A DNA stretch of 64,000 bases from Hyaloperonospora brassicae (taxonomy: Eukaryota; Oomycota; Peronosporomycetes; Peronosporales; Peronosporaceae), in contig CANTFL010000086.1 of the NCBI GenBank assembly GCA_947650285.1, forward strand, positions 992,001 to 1,056,000. The letters are read 5' to 3'. Both the position numbers and the translations under genes were made by a program. The notes beneath the pieces were generated by a model. The model was not told the DNA's origin. It did not search any database and worked only from the letters and a program-made list of their open reading frames with translations. This document shows, in pieces, positions 21,484 through 33,342 of this stretch (positions are counted from its first letter, which is position 1; each line of letters opens with the position of its first letter).

Positions 21484-22462
21484 ACACGCGCCCTAGGCGC
21501 TTGTAGACGGATTGCAAGTTTGCAATCGCGTCACGCATCTCCTCCGAGAGATGTGCCCTTCCCCAGGGCGAATTTAGGGAGTACACATCCCTATGTGCAC
21601 GCTGCGAGTTGTCAACACAACTCGCACAAGGGTCTCCCCATGTGAGGCAAGGAATGCCTGCCTCACTCGATAAACAATGCAACCGGTACCTAGCACCGGT
21701 TGGCGTTCGCCGTTCGAACCTGAGGCGTGTTGCCTCAAGTTTCTTGAGCCACCCTTCTCGTCCAAAATTCTTTACGTTTTGGACGAACGCGTTCCACGCA
21801 GCCAAAAGCGATGTTTTGTCACGCTTTTGGTTGCTGTTGTACCATCGATGTCTAAGAAAGACATCGAGATAAAAATCTTCTTCAGCGCGAAAGTTCTTCG
21901 CGCTGGGACTCAAGCCGTGAAGCTCGGTTGCATCGAATAAGGGTATTCGATGGTGTTGGCCTGTCTCGTGAGACAGGCTATTGATGAGTTGTTCGGGCAA
22001 ACGCCACGGCTTCAACTCATCACGCTTCACAGTGGTACCCTTGTCGGTACCACGGCTCCCAGATTGACGACGGCTCGCGCCATCGTCATCACGCTCGTGC
22101 GAAGACGCACGAGCCGGCGGTGGTGAAGAATAGAACTCACCACCCTGATCATCATCATCATCACTGCCGAACAGACTGTGATGCAAATCACGAGTCCGTT
22201 CGTTCGGCAGTGGTCTTGGCGAATACTGAGGCGTCGCCGGTGAGCGAGACGCCTCTGGAGCATTGCCCGAGTCAGACACGTCTGACTCGCCAGAGTAGAT
22301 GACCTCTACATCAGGGTCATCGTGCGCACGCGGTGTGATACCGCGTGCACCTGCAGCACCTGTTGCTGCAGGCGAAGAAGGGGCGGCAGACGACGAAGCG
22401 TCTGCCGCAGAGGCTTGCACAGCACCAGGCTGTGTGGGTCTTGAGTCACCTCGCATAGACAT
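20855..22462 (-). CDS. Antisense ORF of the retrotransposon: disordered N-terminus, conserved-looking core, coiled-coil C-terminus
   Basis: The uninterrupted frame has 535 residues and starts at 22462 near the 3' LTR. Residues 1-150 are Ser/Ala/Pro-rich with an acidic patch (FGSDDDDD). A compact core follows (about 155-310), with aromatic and basic residues ([37 protein letters not shown]) and a Cys cluster ([11 protein letters not shown]). A low-complexity stretch lies opposite the sense chromodomain. The last 130 residues form a long coiled coil ([37 protein letters not shown]) with a basic tail RKKKARTD. I do not recognise a family. The heptad pattern and long open frame suggest a real protein; the function is unknown. 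It could bind nucleic acid or self-assemble, as Gag-like or HBZ-like antisense products do, but that is speculation. Confidence 0.6.
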   Translation of the reverse strand: MSMRGDSRPTQPGAVQASAADASSSAAPSSPAATGAAGARGITPRAHDDPDVEVIYSGESDVSDSGNAPEASRSPATPQYSPRPLPNERTRDLHHSLFGSDDDDDQGGEFYSSPPPARASSHERDDDGASRRQSGSRGTDKGTTVKRDELKPWRLPEQLINSLSHETGQHHRIPLFDATELHGLSPSAKNFRAEEDFYLDVFLRHRWYNSNQKRDKTSLLAAWNAFVQNVKNFGREGWLKKLEATRLRFERRTPTGARYRLHCLSSEAGIPCLTWGDPCASCVDNSQRAHRDVYSLNSPWGRAHLSEEMRDAIANLQSVYKRLGRVFTDGPQDSSDGSRHTGGRDLQHPSTAESGAPSCSKRVDTPATGRGSSSLILNRHGDSRYAPLESVDHREHPPKDVVEEERPPPDDSVHHLDPYEMDRAIDELRDDLKHERDRRYALTDTVRKNRKGHEADRARDRADYATAQLQVERDVRSLFGELATARGEISRLNTEVSYLRDQTDRLERERKNLMDVLERGGYLHRKKKARTDSTT

Positions 22463-22581
22463 GTTAACTATGCGAGGTCAAGCGGAAAGTGAATGGAACG
22501 GACCCAACAAGTGCTCCCTGTCCCAATGGTGGCCAACGGGTGGCCTCCATGTTTTCGATAGTCACACGGTGACTATCAGTT

Positions 22582-22593
22582 AAGGGGGGGTGA
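22582..22593 (+). promoter_or_regulatory. Polypurine tract before the 3' LTR
   Basis: AAGGGGGGG (22582-22590), separated by TGA from the LTR start at 22594; primes plus-strand DNA synthesis. A 9-base perfect hairpin (22557-22565 with 22569-22577) sits immediately before it. Confidence 0.8.
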
Positions 22594-22984
22594 TGTAACG
22601 GGGCAGCCCGTTACATGAAATTGTCACTTTAAGGAAAGTGACAATAAAGAATATAAAGATGGATATTCTTTAAAACAATATCACCAAAGTGGTGATATTG
22701 AAGGGTCGACCAAAGGGTCTGTTCATTGGTTGATATCGTGATGATATCAACCCACCAATCGCCGCAAGACGCGCGCAATGAGTGGTGACGAGACGTCACC
22801 ATACATGCAGTTATATTAGTATAATTGAATTAAGTCAAACGAAGAGACAGTAGTTTAAAGACTTAATTTATTAATATAACAGTTCTACTTTTACCCTACC
22901 TACGCTTCCTCGCTTGCCACGTGTACGTCCGTCGGGGCACCCAAATCCCTTGCGTTAAGTTACGCAAGGGTGTGCCCCGTTACA
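22594..22984 (+). repeat. 3' LTR
   Basis: 391 bases, identical to 14999-15389 except at two transitions (A/G in the TATTAAAGGG block and T/C in CGTCTGTCGG). Confidence 0.95.
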
Positions 22985-25900
22985 AGCTGGCCTTCAATCG
23001 CGTCAGTTGTTGCGCTGGATAATCAAACTCGCGGCGTTCCGGAACACTGCACAACATGCTTTCATCACTTTCGGCAAGACAAAGCAAGGGGGTAAATGGA
23101 TTTGGTTTTTCTACAGGAAACGCGGGTCAAGCTTGGGAAGTCAGGTGCTGTAGAAGATTTATAACCTTCAATGGGGATTCACGACAAGCCCACACACTCG
23201 TCGTGGACTATATTGTCAAACCCCTACTCATCATTATTTTAGATGGATCAGTGACACGAGGAGCGTTGGACCCCGCACTGGATAGATGTTCGAATTACCA
23301 TTATGGGCGAAACCGTTATTGTTGTCAACGTACATGCTCCAAGTGATAATAGTGAGCGGGAAGCGTTTTCGAGCGGCTTCTTTTATTCTTACAAAATACA
23401 TATTCCCCATATTTGTTGGTGGGGACTACGACTGCACCCTAAAACCGCTCCTTGACCGGTCTTTTGTCTCACCACCAGGAAGACATGATTCCTTATCGCT
23501 ATGATGAGCTTGTGAAAACCGTCGTCTTTTTTTCAGACGACAGCGTGCTCAGGCGCAGCTTAGCGATGTTCTTAAATATCAGATGGAGACAAAAAAAAGA
23601 CAGAGTCATCCCAGTGTTTATGCGGCGGCGCACACTTATTTCTACACTTTTCCAGGCGGTGGACTAGGTAGTTCTCGACATCATCAGTGGTGTGTTTGTT
23701 ACCGACATGCTCATTGGATTTGGTACATTGCACTGTCAGTACCTGGTCCAGATGAATATAAAAACTGGATAAGTATAATAATCGGAGCGTCCATAATGTG
23801 GGGCAAGTACTTATGCCGAGGAGCATACATCCTGTCCTAGGTTGTGCGCAAGAGAACGCAAACAGCGAAATTTTGCGGCCATTGAGCTGGCATTACTTTT
23901 AGTGGACAAAACTACTTCTGCTCCGACGTCGGATTATGATACAGCCTATACATTGGCACATTGGTGGGGTGAAATGAAGATAAATCGCCGCGAGTATCTT
24001 TTGACAAAGACCAAAAACGCGCGCCGATGACTGACAAGAAGCTATTGACAGCGGCTGAGTCGTCTATTTGTCCAACTGAAAACAGCTTTACTTTTGGCGC
24101 GTACGCCTGGTACCTCACCAGCAGAGCTGAAGAGCTTTGCGATCTACATAGCCTTACCGATTCGATAGCGTAACTTCGGCGTAATGTCGCGGAGTGTCGC
24201 AGATAATAGCAGATAATCAAGAAAGAGCGTCTCCTCGTTCAGCGCACATACTCACTAGGCGCGACATTACGACGCTTCTACGCTCGAGTGTTGACAAAAT
24301 TTTAGGACTACACTATCGTATTCTTGGGTAAAAAGGCTGTATGCGGATCGAATCGGTCTCTAAAATTGACTCATGAAATGGCCGACGGCTGGAAGCGTGT
24401 TGTGATTTATTATTTTGCTTGAGACGACGCAACCAACTCATTTCTTTCCAGCCCCCCGTCCAGACAGATTGATGGCTTTACAGTGACGTCGAAAATTTCT
24501 CACGACGATGCGGCCTTGAAGAGGCTGAAACGTCCGGAAAAGCCGCAGGACCTGATGAAATCAGCAACAAATTTTACGGAGATTACGCGGACGCGCTCGC
24601 GCCTGTTCTCGCTGCTTTATACATCAGATGGCTCACGTGCAGCGTGTTTTCAGCGTCGTTTGGCGAAGCGACTGTTTAGTAATTAATGAAATCTGCGGCA
24701 TCCGCCTTGCTGTTTGATCATCTCCCGATCGCTCTACTCAACAGATACTACGAGTTGTTCATTACGATTCTCTCCTTTCGGTTGCGGCCTACGCTATCGC
24801 ATCTCGTCCTGCTAGTTCAAGCTAGATTTGTTCCGCAACGATTGATATGCATGTCTCTTGATATCTGATACGGGTGTAAGCAAATCTGCAAACTTGTAAA
24901 GCAATCTACATGATGTCATAGTTCTGCTTCTCGATTTATCCACGGTATACGACGTATTGCAGCGTACCTATCTACATCCGGAGCTAACGTGACTTATCCT
25001 CTCCACTTCGTATCAGTCGTGGTGGCCTTACACCGCGACACGCCTTTTTGTTTTCTCGTAAATAAGTATCGCTTAAGTCGACATGGAGTAAATTGTAAAA
25101 TTCATCAAATGTCTCCCCTTGCATCACTTTTCTTTAGAATCTCTCCAGATAGTGTCTATCGGGTGATTTAAACAAAGGAAGACATTCGCGAGGTACCATT
25201 CATATCTATATGGAAGACTAATGCGCTCAACATTTTGTGTTACGCGGACGACGCTGCAGTATACCTTCACGATCGGACTGAGGTTAAGCCGGCTGCAACC
25301 ATTCTCGCAGATTTTGCAAAAGCATCGGGTCTCTTGACCAATCCTAACACACCAATTGTCATTAAACCTGGAACATCGCGGATATGCACTGCCTCTTGAC
25401 TCGTGTGGTCTCACTCTGCAGTCTTCCAACGACTCTTGCCGGTATCTTGGTGTTCTGGTGGGGCAGCAGTATGCAATGGCTGATAACTGGAACAAGTACA
25501 TTCGTTTTCTCGGAATACTGCTTGTCCTAGCTCGGGAAAAGACTCACAAGGTGGAGAAACTTTCTCAGCTTACCAGTGCTATCGCGTTTCCAAAAATCGC
25601 ATTCTTAGCACGGCACTGTTGACCTCCTCCTGCCGTGGTTAACCTGTTGCACAAATCAATTTTTGACTTTCTCTGCGGCGTTCGTGATACAAAAAGGTCT
25701 AGAACTTGGGTCCCTTCCAAGATGTCTACATTACCGATACAGCAGGGTGGACTAGAGGTGCCTTGTATTCGAACAGAAGTAATACAATGGCGGCGGCAGC
25801 AGTTGGACAGTGGACCGCTACAGTTTCTTCGCACAATTGATAGATTTGTGACTACTTATAAGGTTACTACGAGTCGGGTCCGGCTTACATCACGCCTTGT

Positions 25901-28430
25901 TGAACGAAAGGCAATCACATCATATCGGGCACAGCACCCAGATATCGAGCGACAATATGTCTATCCGGCTTTAATATTGTCGGACTTTCAGCGGCTCAAA
26001 ATGCACGTCAAGGTAAGGTCAAAAAGGTCTGCCGACGATCTATCTCGTTTACGTTGAGAGCCAAGGTCGAATGTAATAACGACGGCAGTGTTACAATTGG
26101 TGTTCGCCGGGTAATTGATAAAAAACTACGGGCTGGCATTAGAGCTGAAGTATAGGCATCGAGGCGGTTCGACCACAGGTGGCTAATGTACGCCATTTTC
26201 CAGGATATATCTTGACTGAGCGATCGAAGGGTTCAGGCTTATATGTTGAATGAAAATAAAGTTGCGAGGGGACAGACTTACCTTGGCAACACCCTGTCTT
26301 GGATGATTATTCAGAGTGGCAATGTCTTCTTGTGCCTCCGCGTGACATGGAGACTCATTCAATATCGAAGCGGCGGCATTTTGATTCCTTTTCACTCGCC
26401 CTATTGTACGATTTTGTCTCGATAGTATTTCGGGCACTTGAGCCGGTTTCATTGACAGCACACTCGGGTAAGATACACCAGTTTCATGACTGGCTACTAA
26501 CTAGTGACGGTACAGCGCTACACATTTCGATACGGGCATGGAATGCGAGGTGACATCAGTCTCGCCAATGCAGGCATGCGATATAGCCGCAACTACATCC
26601 ACTGGGACACCTGTCCAATTTTGCGCGCATCCTGCGCTCACGTGAGTGGTAAACAATTAGGCTGGAAGTCGACGATGGCGAACCACCCACAGAAAACTTA
26701 ATCAGATTATTTGTCGATGGCTTATTGCTGAAGGAACTCGAATTCTCGGTGAACGTGCGTGAAAGACAGGTTTTCACGTGATTGCGGAAGGTACACCGTT
26801 GATCACTTGGAGAGATACACGTCGAATACGACCTTCCTTTCCGACAAACGCTTATACGATGTATCGTCTGAATAGCGACAGCTTACCGCTCTAAAATTGA
26901 GCTAAGATCTGTCGTGCCCCGCACTGAGTGTGCGGCGACTAATCCGGACATGACAAGCCATACATTTTGGACCTGACCTATTACGCGTCTCCACTATGCT
27001 TATTTAACGTGATCGGTGGTGATGGCTTGGCTCTTTCACATAGGCTGACTTAAACGTCTAGTTGTTTGATCTCGACCTCCCGACGATCCCTCAACATACC
27101 TGAAACGTTGTTCGGCAATCGCTCGATCCTGGAGCAGATTATTTGAAAGCTAAGGCTGCGGTAGTCTCAGCAAATCAAAGGTATGTGGCGTTTTGTCGTA
27201 TCTACTACTATCCATTCCATCTGGGGCGATTGCCTGAGCCGCATGGTAGACCCGCCTGTGTCTCAGGAGATACACGCAGACAAGTCTAGGATCATCTTTC
27301 GAAGGTCATTTAGCCGATTTCGTGGGTCAACATACCAGCCCGACATAGAAAAAGACGGACAACTATTCGCACAAGTAAGGTTAGCATCGGTTGATGCTCT
27401 CCTCTGCTCCGCCGAACCGCCGTCGTCGCACATGCTACCTCACGAACTTTGCCCTGGAGTGCTGTACCTTCTGCTTTTGACGGAGGGTCCCGCGGAAATC
27501 CAGGTCCGGGAGGGGCTGGATATTTCTTTATCCACATCCACGTTGAGACGCACGCTGCTTGAGTCATGTGGGTATCGCATGGCTTATGGTTCCGCCGGAA
27601 CCACCATCGATGTTGCGGAATATTGGAGGATTGTGCACGGTCTTCGAAAAGCGAGTGCAAGTGGCTATTCAACTCTGCATGTCATTAGTAACGGGGTAGC
27701 CCGTTACATGAGATTGTCATTAAAACAATCTGACAATAAAGAATATCACGTCAAATATTCTTTTAATAATATCACAAGACATGGTGATATTGTTGGGATG
27801 ACCGAAGGGTCTACTCATTGGTTGATATCGTGATGATATCAACCCACCAATCGCTGCTAGACGCGCGCAATGGGTGGTGAGTAGACGTCATCATACATAT
27901 AGTTATATTAGTATAATTAAGTCAGGACAACAGAGATTCAAGGAGTTATAGGACTTAATTATTTTGATACAGTTTTACTTTTACCAGAGACTAATCTGAC
28001 TACTTAGTCTCCTTTCCTTCCTCTGTGTTCCTTGAACACCTAGCAGGGCACTGTCGACCACTGTCGTCAGCGGAAGTATACTCCGTACTGGTCAACCAGT
28101 ACGTAGTCAACAGTGCCCCGTTACATCATTGGCGACAGTGCGCTAGTACTCTTGCAACTTTGAAGTTTACACCTTCCACGCAAGCCTCACTTAGTGCGAT
28201 TATTTCGAGAATCGCGCACCATCTCTAACGACACCGATGTAGCAAGCTAGGGATATCATTATCGCACGTACAAAAAATGTCGGATCGACTGACGAATATT
28301 GCCATGGACATGGGGGTCTCTGTACATTTGTACACTTCTTCGGACCACGAAACTATTAAGGGGGCTACGGCTTTACTCGACAACGATGTCAGCCACTTAT
28401 TGGAGGCCTCTAACGCCGATTAACACGCCA
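22985..28430 (+). mobile_element. Decayed LINE (non-LTR) retrotransposon, interrupted by a solo LTR
   Basis: Pieces of one element appear in the right order but in many frames with stops. The apurinic endonuclease start (DLVFLQETRVKLGKSG) lies near 23095-23150, and its middle (VNVHAPSDNSER, VGGDY.C) near 23320-23480. RT blocks include KRPEKPQDLMKS-like fingers at 24520-24650, PIALLN near 24725 and YADDAAVYLHD near 25235-25275. The RT thumb runs at 25360-26000, and an RNase H with DGGSRGNPGPGG lies near 27480-27520, continuing past the solo LTR as GDSALVL to about 28330. Element structure EN-RT-RNH fits L1-like/Utopia-type oomycete LINEs with an acquired RNase H. No intact frame remains. Confidence 0.75.
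27682..28130 (+). mobile_element. Solo LTR with intact 5-bp target duplication inside the LINE RNase H
   Basis: The LTR is at 27687-28125 (439 bases), flanked by TCATT on both sides (27682-27686 and 28126-28130). It starts AGTAACGGGG instead of TGTAACGGGG and ends CCCCGTTACA. Its first 280 or so bases resemble the LTR at 14999; the 3' part differs. Removing it and one TCATT restores a continuous reading across the RNase H motif (LHVIGDSALVL), so it landed when the LINE was still less decayed. It marks an insertion followed by LTR-LTR recombination. Confidence 0.92.
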
Positions 28431-30340
28431 TACCGGGCTCCGAACTGACACCGCGGAACCTCATCATCTCGAGACAAGAGTCTGCGCGTAGGCGCTCTGA
28501 GGTCCGAGGCCTCGTGCTACCTAGTCCATGAAGTAGTCTTCGTTGCGGTTACTTAGATACCCAGCGATAGGATAATTAGGCCGTACGCGTACCTAAATAT
28601 ATCTCACCTTCTCACTTACTAGAACACCCGGGGTTATCAGATGGACTTTTCATTTGAGGATTTCTGTCGAGGATAAATCAATCTTGATTATTCTGCTGGT
28701 ACCAAATTACTCATTTATCCTGGGACTGCGTCGAGCTACATCCAACTCACGCATACATGTCTTTCCGCTCGATTATGTTGCCATGGCACGGATACTTGAG
28801 TCGCATGGTCAACCGGAACCTAACAGTTTCGTTGTTGTATCTAGTAATTTAACTCCAAAGCGGCAGTATTTGGCATCTTCAAGACTGGATGTGCTCGCAC
28901 AATTACTTCCGACTTACCCTCTAGGAAAACACAATCGAGCAATTCACCCACATCCAGCGCTGGATATAATCGTCGCACTGTGGTCGACGGATCCCTACAA
29001 AAGATGTGTGCGTACCCAATCCAAAAGCGCCATGCTAATGACAATCAACCGCCACGGCCGCGCAGATTCGACTAACATGGCTGCATCATGGACAATGGAC
29101 GATAAGGAGGTAGCCGAGTCTCATGGCGATATTACCTGGAAAGATACAAAAACTATACATGGCTCCACCATATGGTGGGCTCAAGTCTTTCACCAAATCA
29201 AGCTACGGACTTTTGCGACGTGGGAATTGGTCCATCAACGCCTAGGATACCCGTTTGCCCCCTGAGCCGGGACCCAGAAGGGTATATTCCATAAATTCTA
29301 GACACGTGATGGAGCGAAACCTCTATGGGACACTTTCCTCCGGCTGTGGAGAGTATTAGGGCTCGTCGAGTCTAGCGCCACAGGACATCACATCCTCGGA
29401 ATGAAATTGAGTTCAGTACCACCCGGAGCATGGTCAATCATGGCAGAACTTTTTCAAACACTGTCCTCCCACAAGCTGGTCCTCCTCACCGGTCGGTTGT
29501 ATAACGCACTCCTCCAACACTGGAGGCTTGGAGTCTTACAGACAATACAAGCGATATGGAGGAGACGGTGCAGGTGCCGATCACCTCACTTGAATAACAC
29601 CATTTACCGCGCAAAGCTACTGCTGAAAGGGAGACTACACCAAGGTGCCGTTACCATCACCCAGCAGAGATATTCCCATTAGACCTCTCAGGCCACACAT
29701 TAAGCTGCCTTTTGTGATCTACACGGCGCTCACTGGACCAATCTTGATGCACTCGTACCGAAGCTTAGTTTTCTTTGACATATTACAGTTGTGTGCTGTA
29801 TTTTTGACGGCGGATGTAGAGGTAACCCGGGTCCGGGTGGATCCGGGTCGGCGATTGTATTATCGGCTCAGATGACATATACCCGAGAATTCACTGGACG
29901 GTCAGCGTATCTTATGCAGCGACGACCACCACGAACAATTACGCGGAATGCGGAGATCTCCTGGTTGGATTGCACAAGGCACTTTCTTACAACTTACGAG
30001 GGCTCCACGTCGTTGGGGACAGTAAACTTATCTTGCAACACATGATCCGACGCAGCCTACCTAAACCATCCCGACTACAAGATGTATATGAGCAATGCCG
30101 CATGATCGCTGATCAGCTGCATGTCGAGCACAGGGCACACCAGCTACGACACTTCAAACAAATGGCTGACGCCCTGTCCAATATCGCTATGGATACAGGG
30201 AAGAGCACCCAGGGTCCTCGCGGAGGACTTCGCACAATAGACACCGACATGGATAGTGGTTCTAGGTTTTCTCAAACGGGACATCACCCACTATATTTCC
30301 GCGCATTCTACTACGGGTCATCCAGCCGAGGATGTCGGTA
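28431..30340 (+). mobile_element. Second decayed LINE relic with RNase H
   Basis: The best piece is an RNase H at about 29785-30220. It has CIFDGGCRGNPGPGGSGSA, then after frame changes LRGLHVVGDSKLILQHMIR and RHFKQMADALSNIAMDTG, the last block matching MSDRLTNIAMDMG of the upstream LINE (28276-28320). A longer open stretch at 28654-29265 (203 residues) probably belongs to the region between RT and RNase H, but I cannot tie it to a motif. The relic is tandem to and in the same orientation as the first one. Confidence 0.6.
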
Positions 30341-33300
30341 GGCTACAAACTCAAACAGAGTATGGTTACTGCTCCTGCTAACATCGTACATGTTGGCAAG
30401 CTGATAGGAGATGTGTAGGCTCCTTGCGGTAGGACATTGGCGAGTCGTTAGGTTTCTAAATGACTGTAGTGTACCTAAAAACGTCGCTTTGAAACCGACA
30501 AGAGGAGTAATCAATAAGGTGGAGCAGTGTTCGTGGATGTCGCAGTGTCTCAGGTTCAATTACATGATATGATGAGGCCAAGAGTTCGTCAATATTTGGC
30601 GATGGGGGCTCGGCGCGCGCGAAAGGGAGAACATTGGAACGTGGCGACTTGACGAACTCTGTCGCTACCCGATCAAACGACTGTCCACCATTCTTGAACT
30701 TACATGCAACTGCCGAACCCTAAGCTGCTACAATTTGTCACCGTTCCACGTCGAGCAACGTTAGTACCGTCATTATCGATGCTTTGAATGGAATCTTGAA
30801 CACGTGTATTGCAAAAGAGCCGGTTGCTGCGGATGGATCCGTGTGCCTATACCAAACAGCTGCTCATACAGCCGGGCACGGCTGGACAATCGACGTCACC
30901 AAAATTTAGGATGGATCAGATGGTTTGGAATGCTCGCAACGTTTATGCGTCATGAAGGAATATTAGCTTGCACAGACATTCACAGCTTTTACTTTCTTCA
31001 CTGCCTGATCAAGTTCGGCTTTTTTGCTGCACATGACTAGATGTAACACACGAACTTACAGGAGCGTCTACTTCCGTAGTGTGGTAGGGCGTTGGGTAGC
31101 TACTATAATGATGGCAGTGTGAGCGATCAGTCATTCTACTCCAGCTCACGTGTTCATTCAGGAGTGCGAGGACGCTTTAGACAAAGATAGGACAGTTTGC
31201 TTGGAAGATCGAAGGGGCCACAGTCAAACGTTGAGATTCAAGTTAGTTCGATCAAGCGTGTGTGCCACCTGTTCTCAGTCACGCTTGTCTATTCTTTACG
31301 ACCCAAACGTACTCACTGCCTGCCTGGATGACTGGCATACTGAGATCAGCTGATGTCAACAGTACGAGGACACCCTGTGCATCGTAGTCGATTTACCATC
31401 GTCAACGATGATTTCTCTCCGGTCCATGATAAGGGTGTACGTCCTGCGGTGGAATCGCCTGCAAAGTACTTTTTTAGAAACCGTTGGCCATAGCAGTGCA
31501 ATGAAAAGGTAGTCGAGGTGGATTCCGATACTCCGACGTTTAAGAGTTTAGTGCGTCGTCTGTGCGATCACAGAGCAGCGCGTCGAAATGTAGGAGTGGT
31601 ACTTCATGTCATCGCGCACGATTTATACGAGTGGCACTTCAAGTCATTGTGCATTGTTTGTGGCTTCGCTCGAGCCTAGCCTTTGGCTTAGGTGTAGAAA
31701 AAACATCAACATCAATGAGGAATTTCGATTCGAAGGGCATCTAGAAACGTTTGTATTTCGAAGCAGCAGATACAAAGTAAAAAAGTTATGATGGACGAGA
31801 GATTAGTAGTGTCTCGAAATACAAATTATTGCCTAAATGTCACGCTTAGCCCATTTCCAGCACGAGTCTAGCGTTGCCATGCGACAAATCGTGTCGCTCG
31901 AGCGATTCTTGGCCGTCTTGAGAGTGTGTTCGGGCAACCAAGTCGATCGATGCTGAACAGGTTCGTTTACAGCAAATGCGTGACATCCGTATGTAAGCTG
32001 AATGTCCGTCATCAATGGGGCGCGCCATCGATTTCACACACCGCCTGCACGGGCCACGTGCACACCCAGTAGTATTGCGTGATCTCAACGACGAGCACAA
32101 TAGGTCGTCCGACTGTTGGTTTACCATGTGCAAACATTGTGTGCACCAGAGTGACAGATGAAGGCAATTCATGCGTAGACTCTCTTGAACGCAAGCCTCT
32201 GCTTACCAAATCTCTTGATTGAGGGATCTGATTTGGCACAAGGAAGAAATCCATGAGCTTCATACAAAACGAAAAAAGTGCTTCGAGAACGAGACGAATC
32301 ATTGAGCGACGAGTGGCGTTCACGATCAACGTGCTATGCACACCCTGACGTAGGCGTGCAAAACTTGAACGTTCAGCGTTTCGGACCTTCAGGTATGGCA
32401 GGGTTGCGACGATGGAGACTGTAACGAGAACGAGATCTATCGGACAGTACCAAATGTGCCGCGTCGCTCCGTTTTAGAGCTTAGCAAGAGACCGAACGAA
32501 AGCGGATGCTACCACGTACCAATAGTTTTGCAATCCATACACACAGTCTGAAGAGGACAAACCCTCAGCCAGCTATGTACAGCACAAACGACGTGTAGAT
32601 TGAAGTCCGGTCACGTCGAACAATGTCTCGGCTCCTTACGTTTGTGAGCGTAGACATAACGGCTTTGAATCTAGGCATGGCTTTGCCTTGTGCTTGTGCT
32701 TTCGATGTCCACCTGTCATCGTTCCTTAATCAGCATCCAGTCCAATTGAAGCTCGACGACATTGCGCCTATACTTGCCACAGCGTGCTCGCCTCGTCGTG
32801 TCCTAATGTACTTGAGTAAGCGTCGACGAGGGAAGCGTTTCGACGACGGTAGGAACGCATCTGCAATTGAGAAAATAACACGATGGGCGGTATAGTCGTT
32901 TAAGGACGTGATTAGGCACACGGACCGTGTGACAAAGTCAGCGAACAAAGTCAGCGAACAAAGTGCATGTGATATCGTGCCGTGGTGACTGTAGTACGAA
33001 GCCAAACGGAACGCAGTTAGCTGAGACCATGTGCTCGTCGGCCGCATTTTAACCGTTTCAGCAGACGAAACTGCTCTCTGCAGCATTCGGAAAAGGCTCT
33101 GCGCGTGGGCTTCAACATCATGTTCCGGGCTAGCGTCGACGCATGTCGAGTGTTACGCAGTGCTCCATCTCTGCGGATACAATCAGCGACGTGGACGACA
33201 CGGGGATACGTGGCCCGTACTTGCTAAAAACGTGTCGACAATGTAGAGTGATGGTGCACATCGCAAAGAGTAGCGCTCGGTCTTTGCATTCCTTCTGCGC

Positions 33301-33342
33301 GCGAAGAGCTGTGTCGCATTCACTTGGCATGCTCTATTCACC
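30341..33342. other. Gene-poor gap, probably old transposon debris and the transporter promoter
   Basis: Only short, broken frames without recognisable domains. There is a diverged direct repeat of about 36 bases (copies near 31590-31622 and 31626-31658, GTGGTACTTCATGTCATC versus GTGGCACTTCAAGTCATT). A small tandem AAAGTCAGCGAAC lies near 32934-32960. The 109-residue minus frame at 32012-32341 has no family I can name. Confidence 0.4.

Larger units (their letters stand above)
14999..22984 (+). mobile_element. Nearly full-length Ty3/Gypsy chromovirus
   Basis: The 7,986-base element has two 391-base LTRs differing at only two positions, both transitions. It has a tRNA primer-binding site, gag, protease, RT, RNase H, integrase with GPY/F-like module, a C-terminal chromodomain and a polypurine tract. 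Gag, protease and pol lie in different frames, and two small homopolymer shifts (C run near 16834, G run 20259-20268) break pro-pol. Low LTR divergence points to a recent insertion. The five bases flanking the two ends (TTAAG and AGCTG) do not match, so no target-site duplication is visible. A 535-residue frame runs on the opposite strand. The whole element is full of short perfect inverted repeats. Confidence 0.95.
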
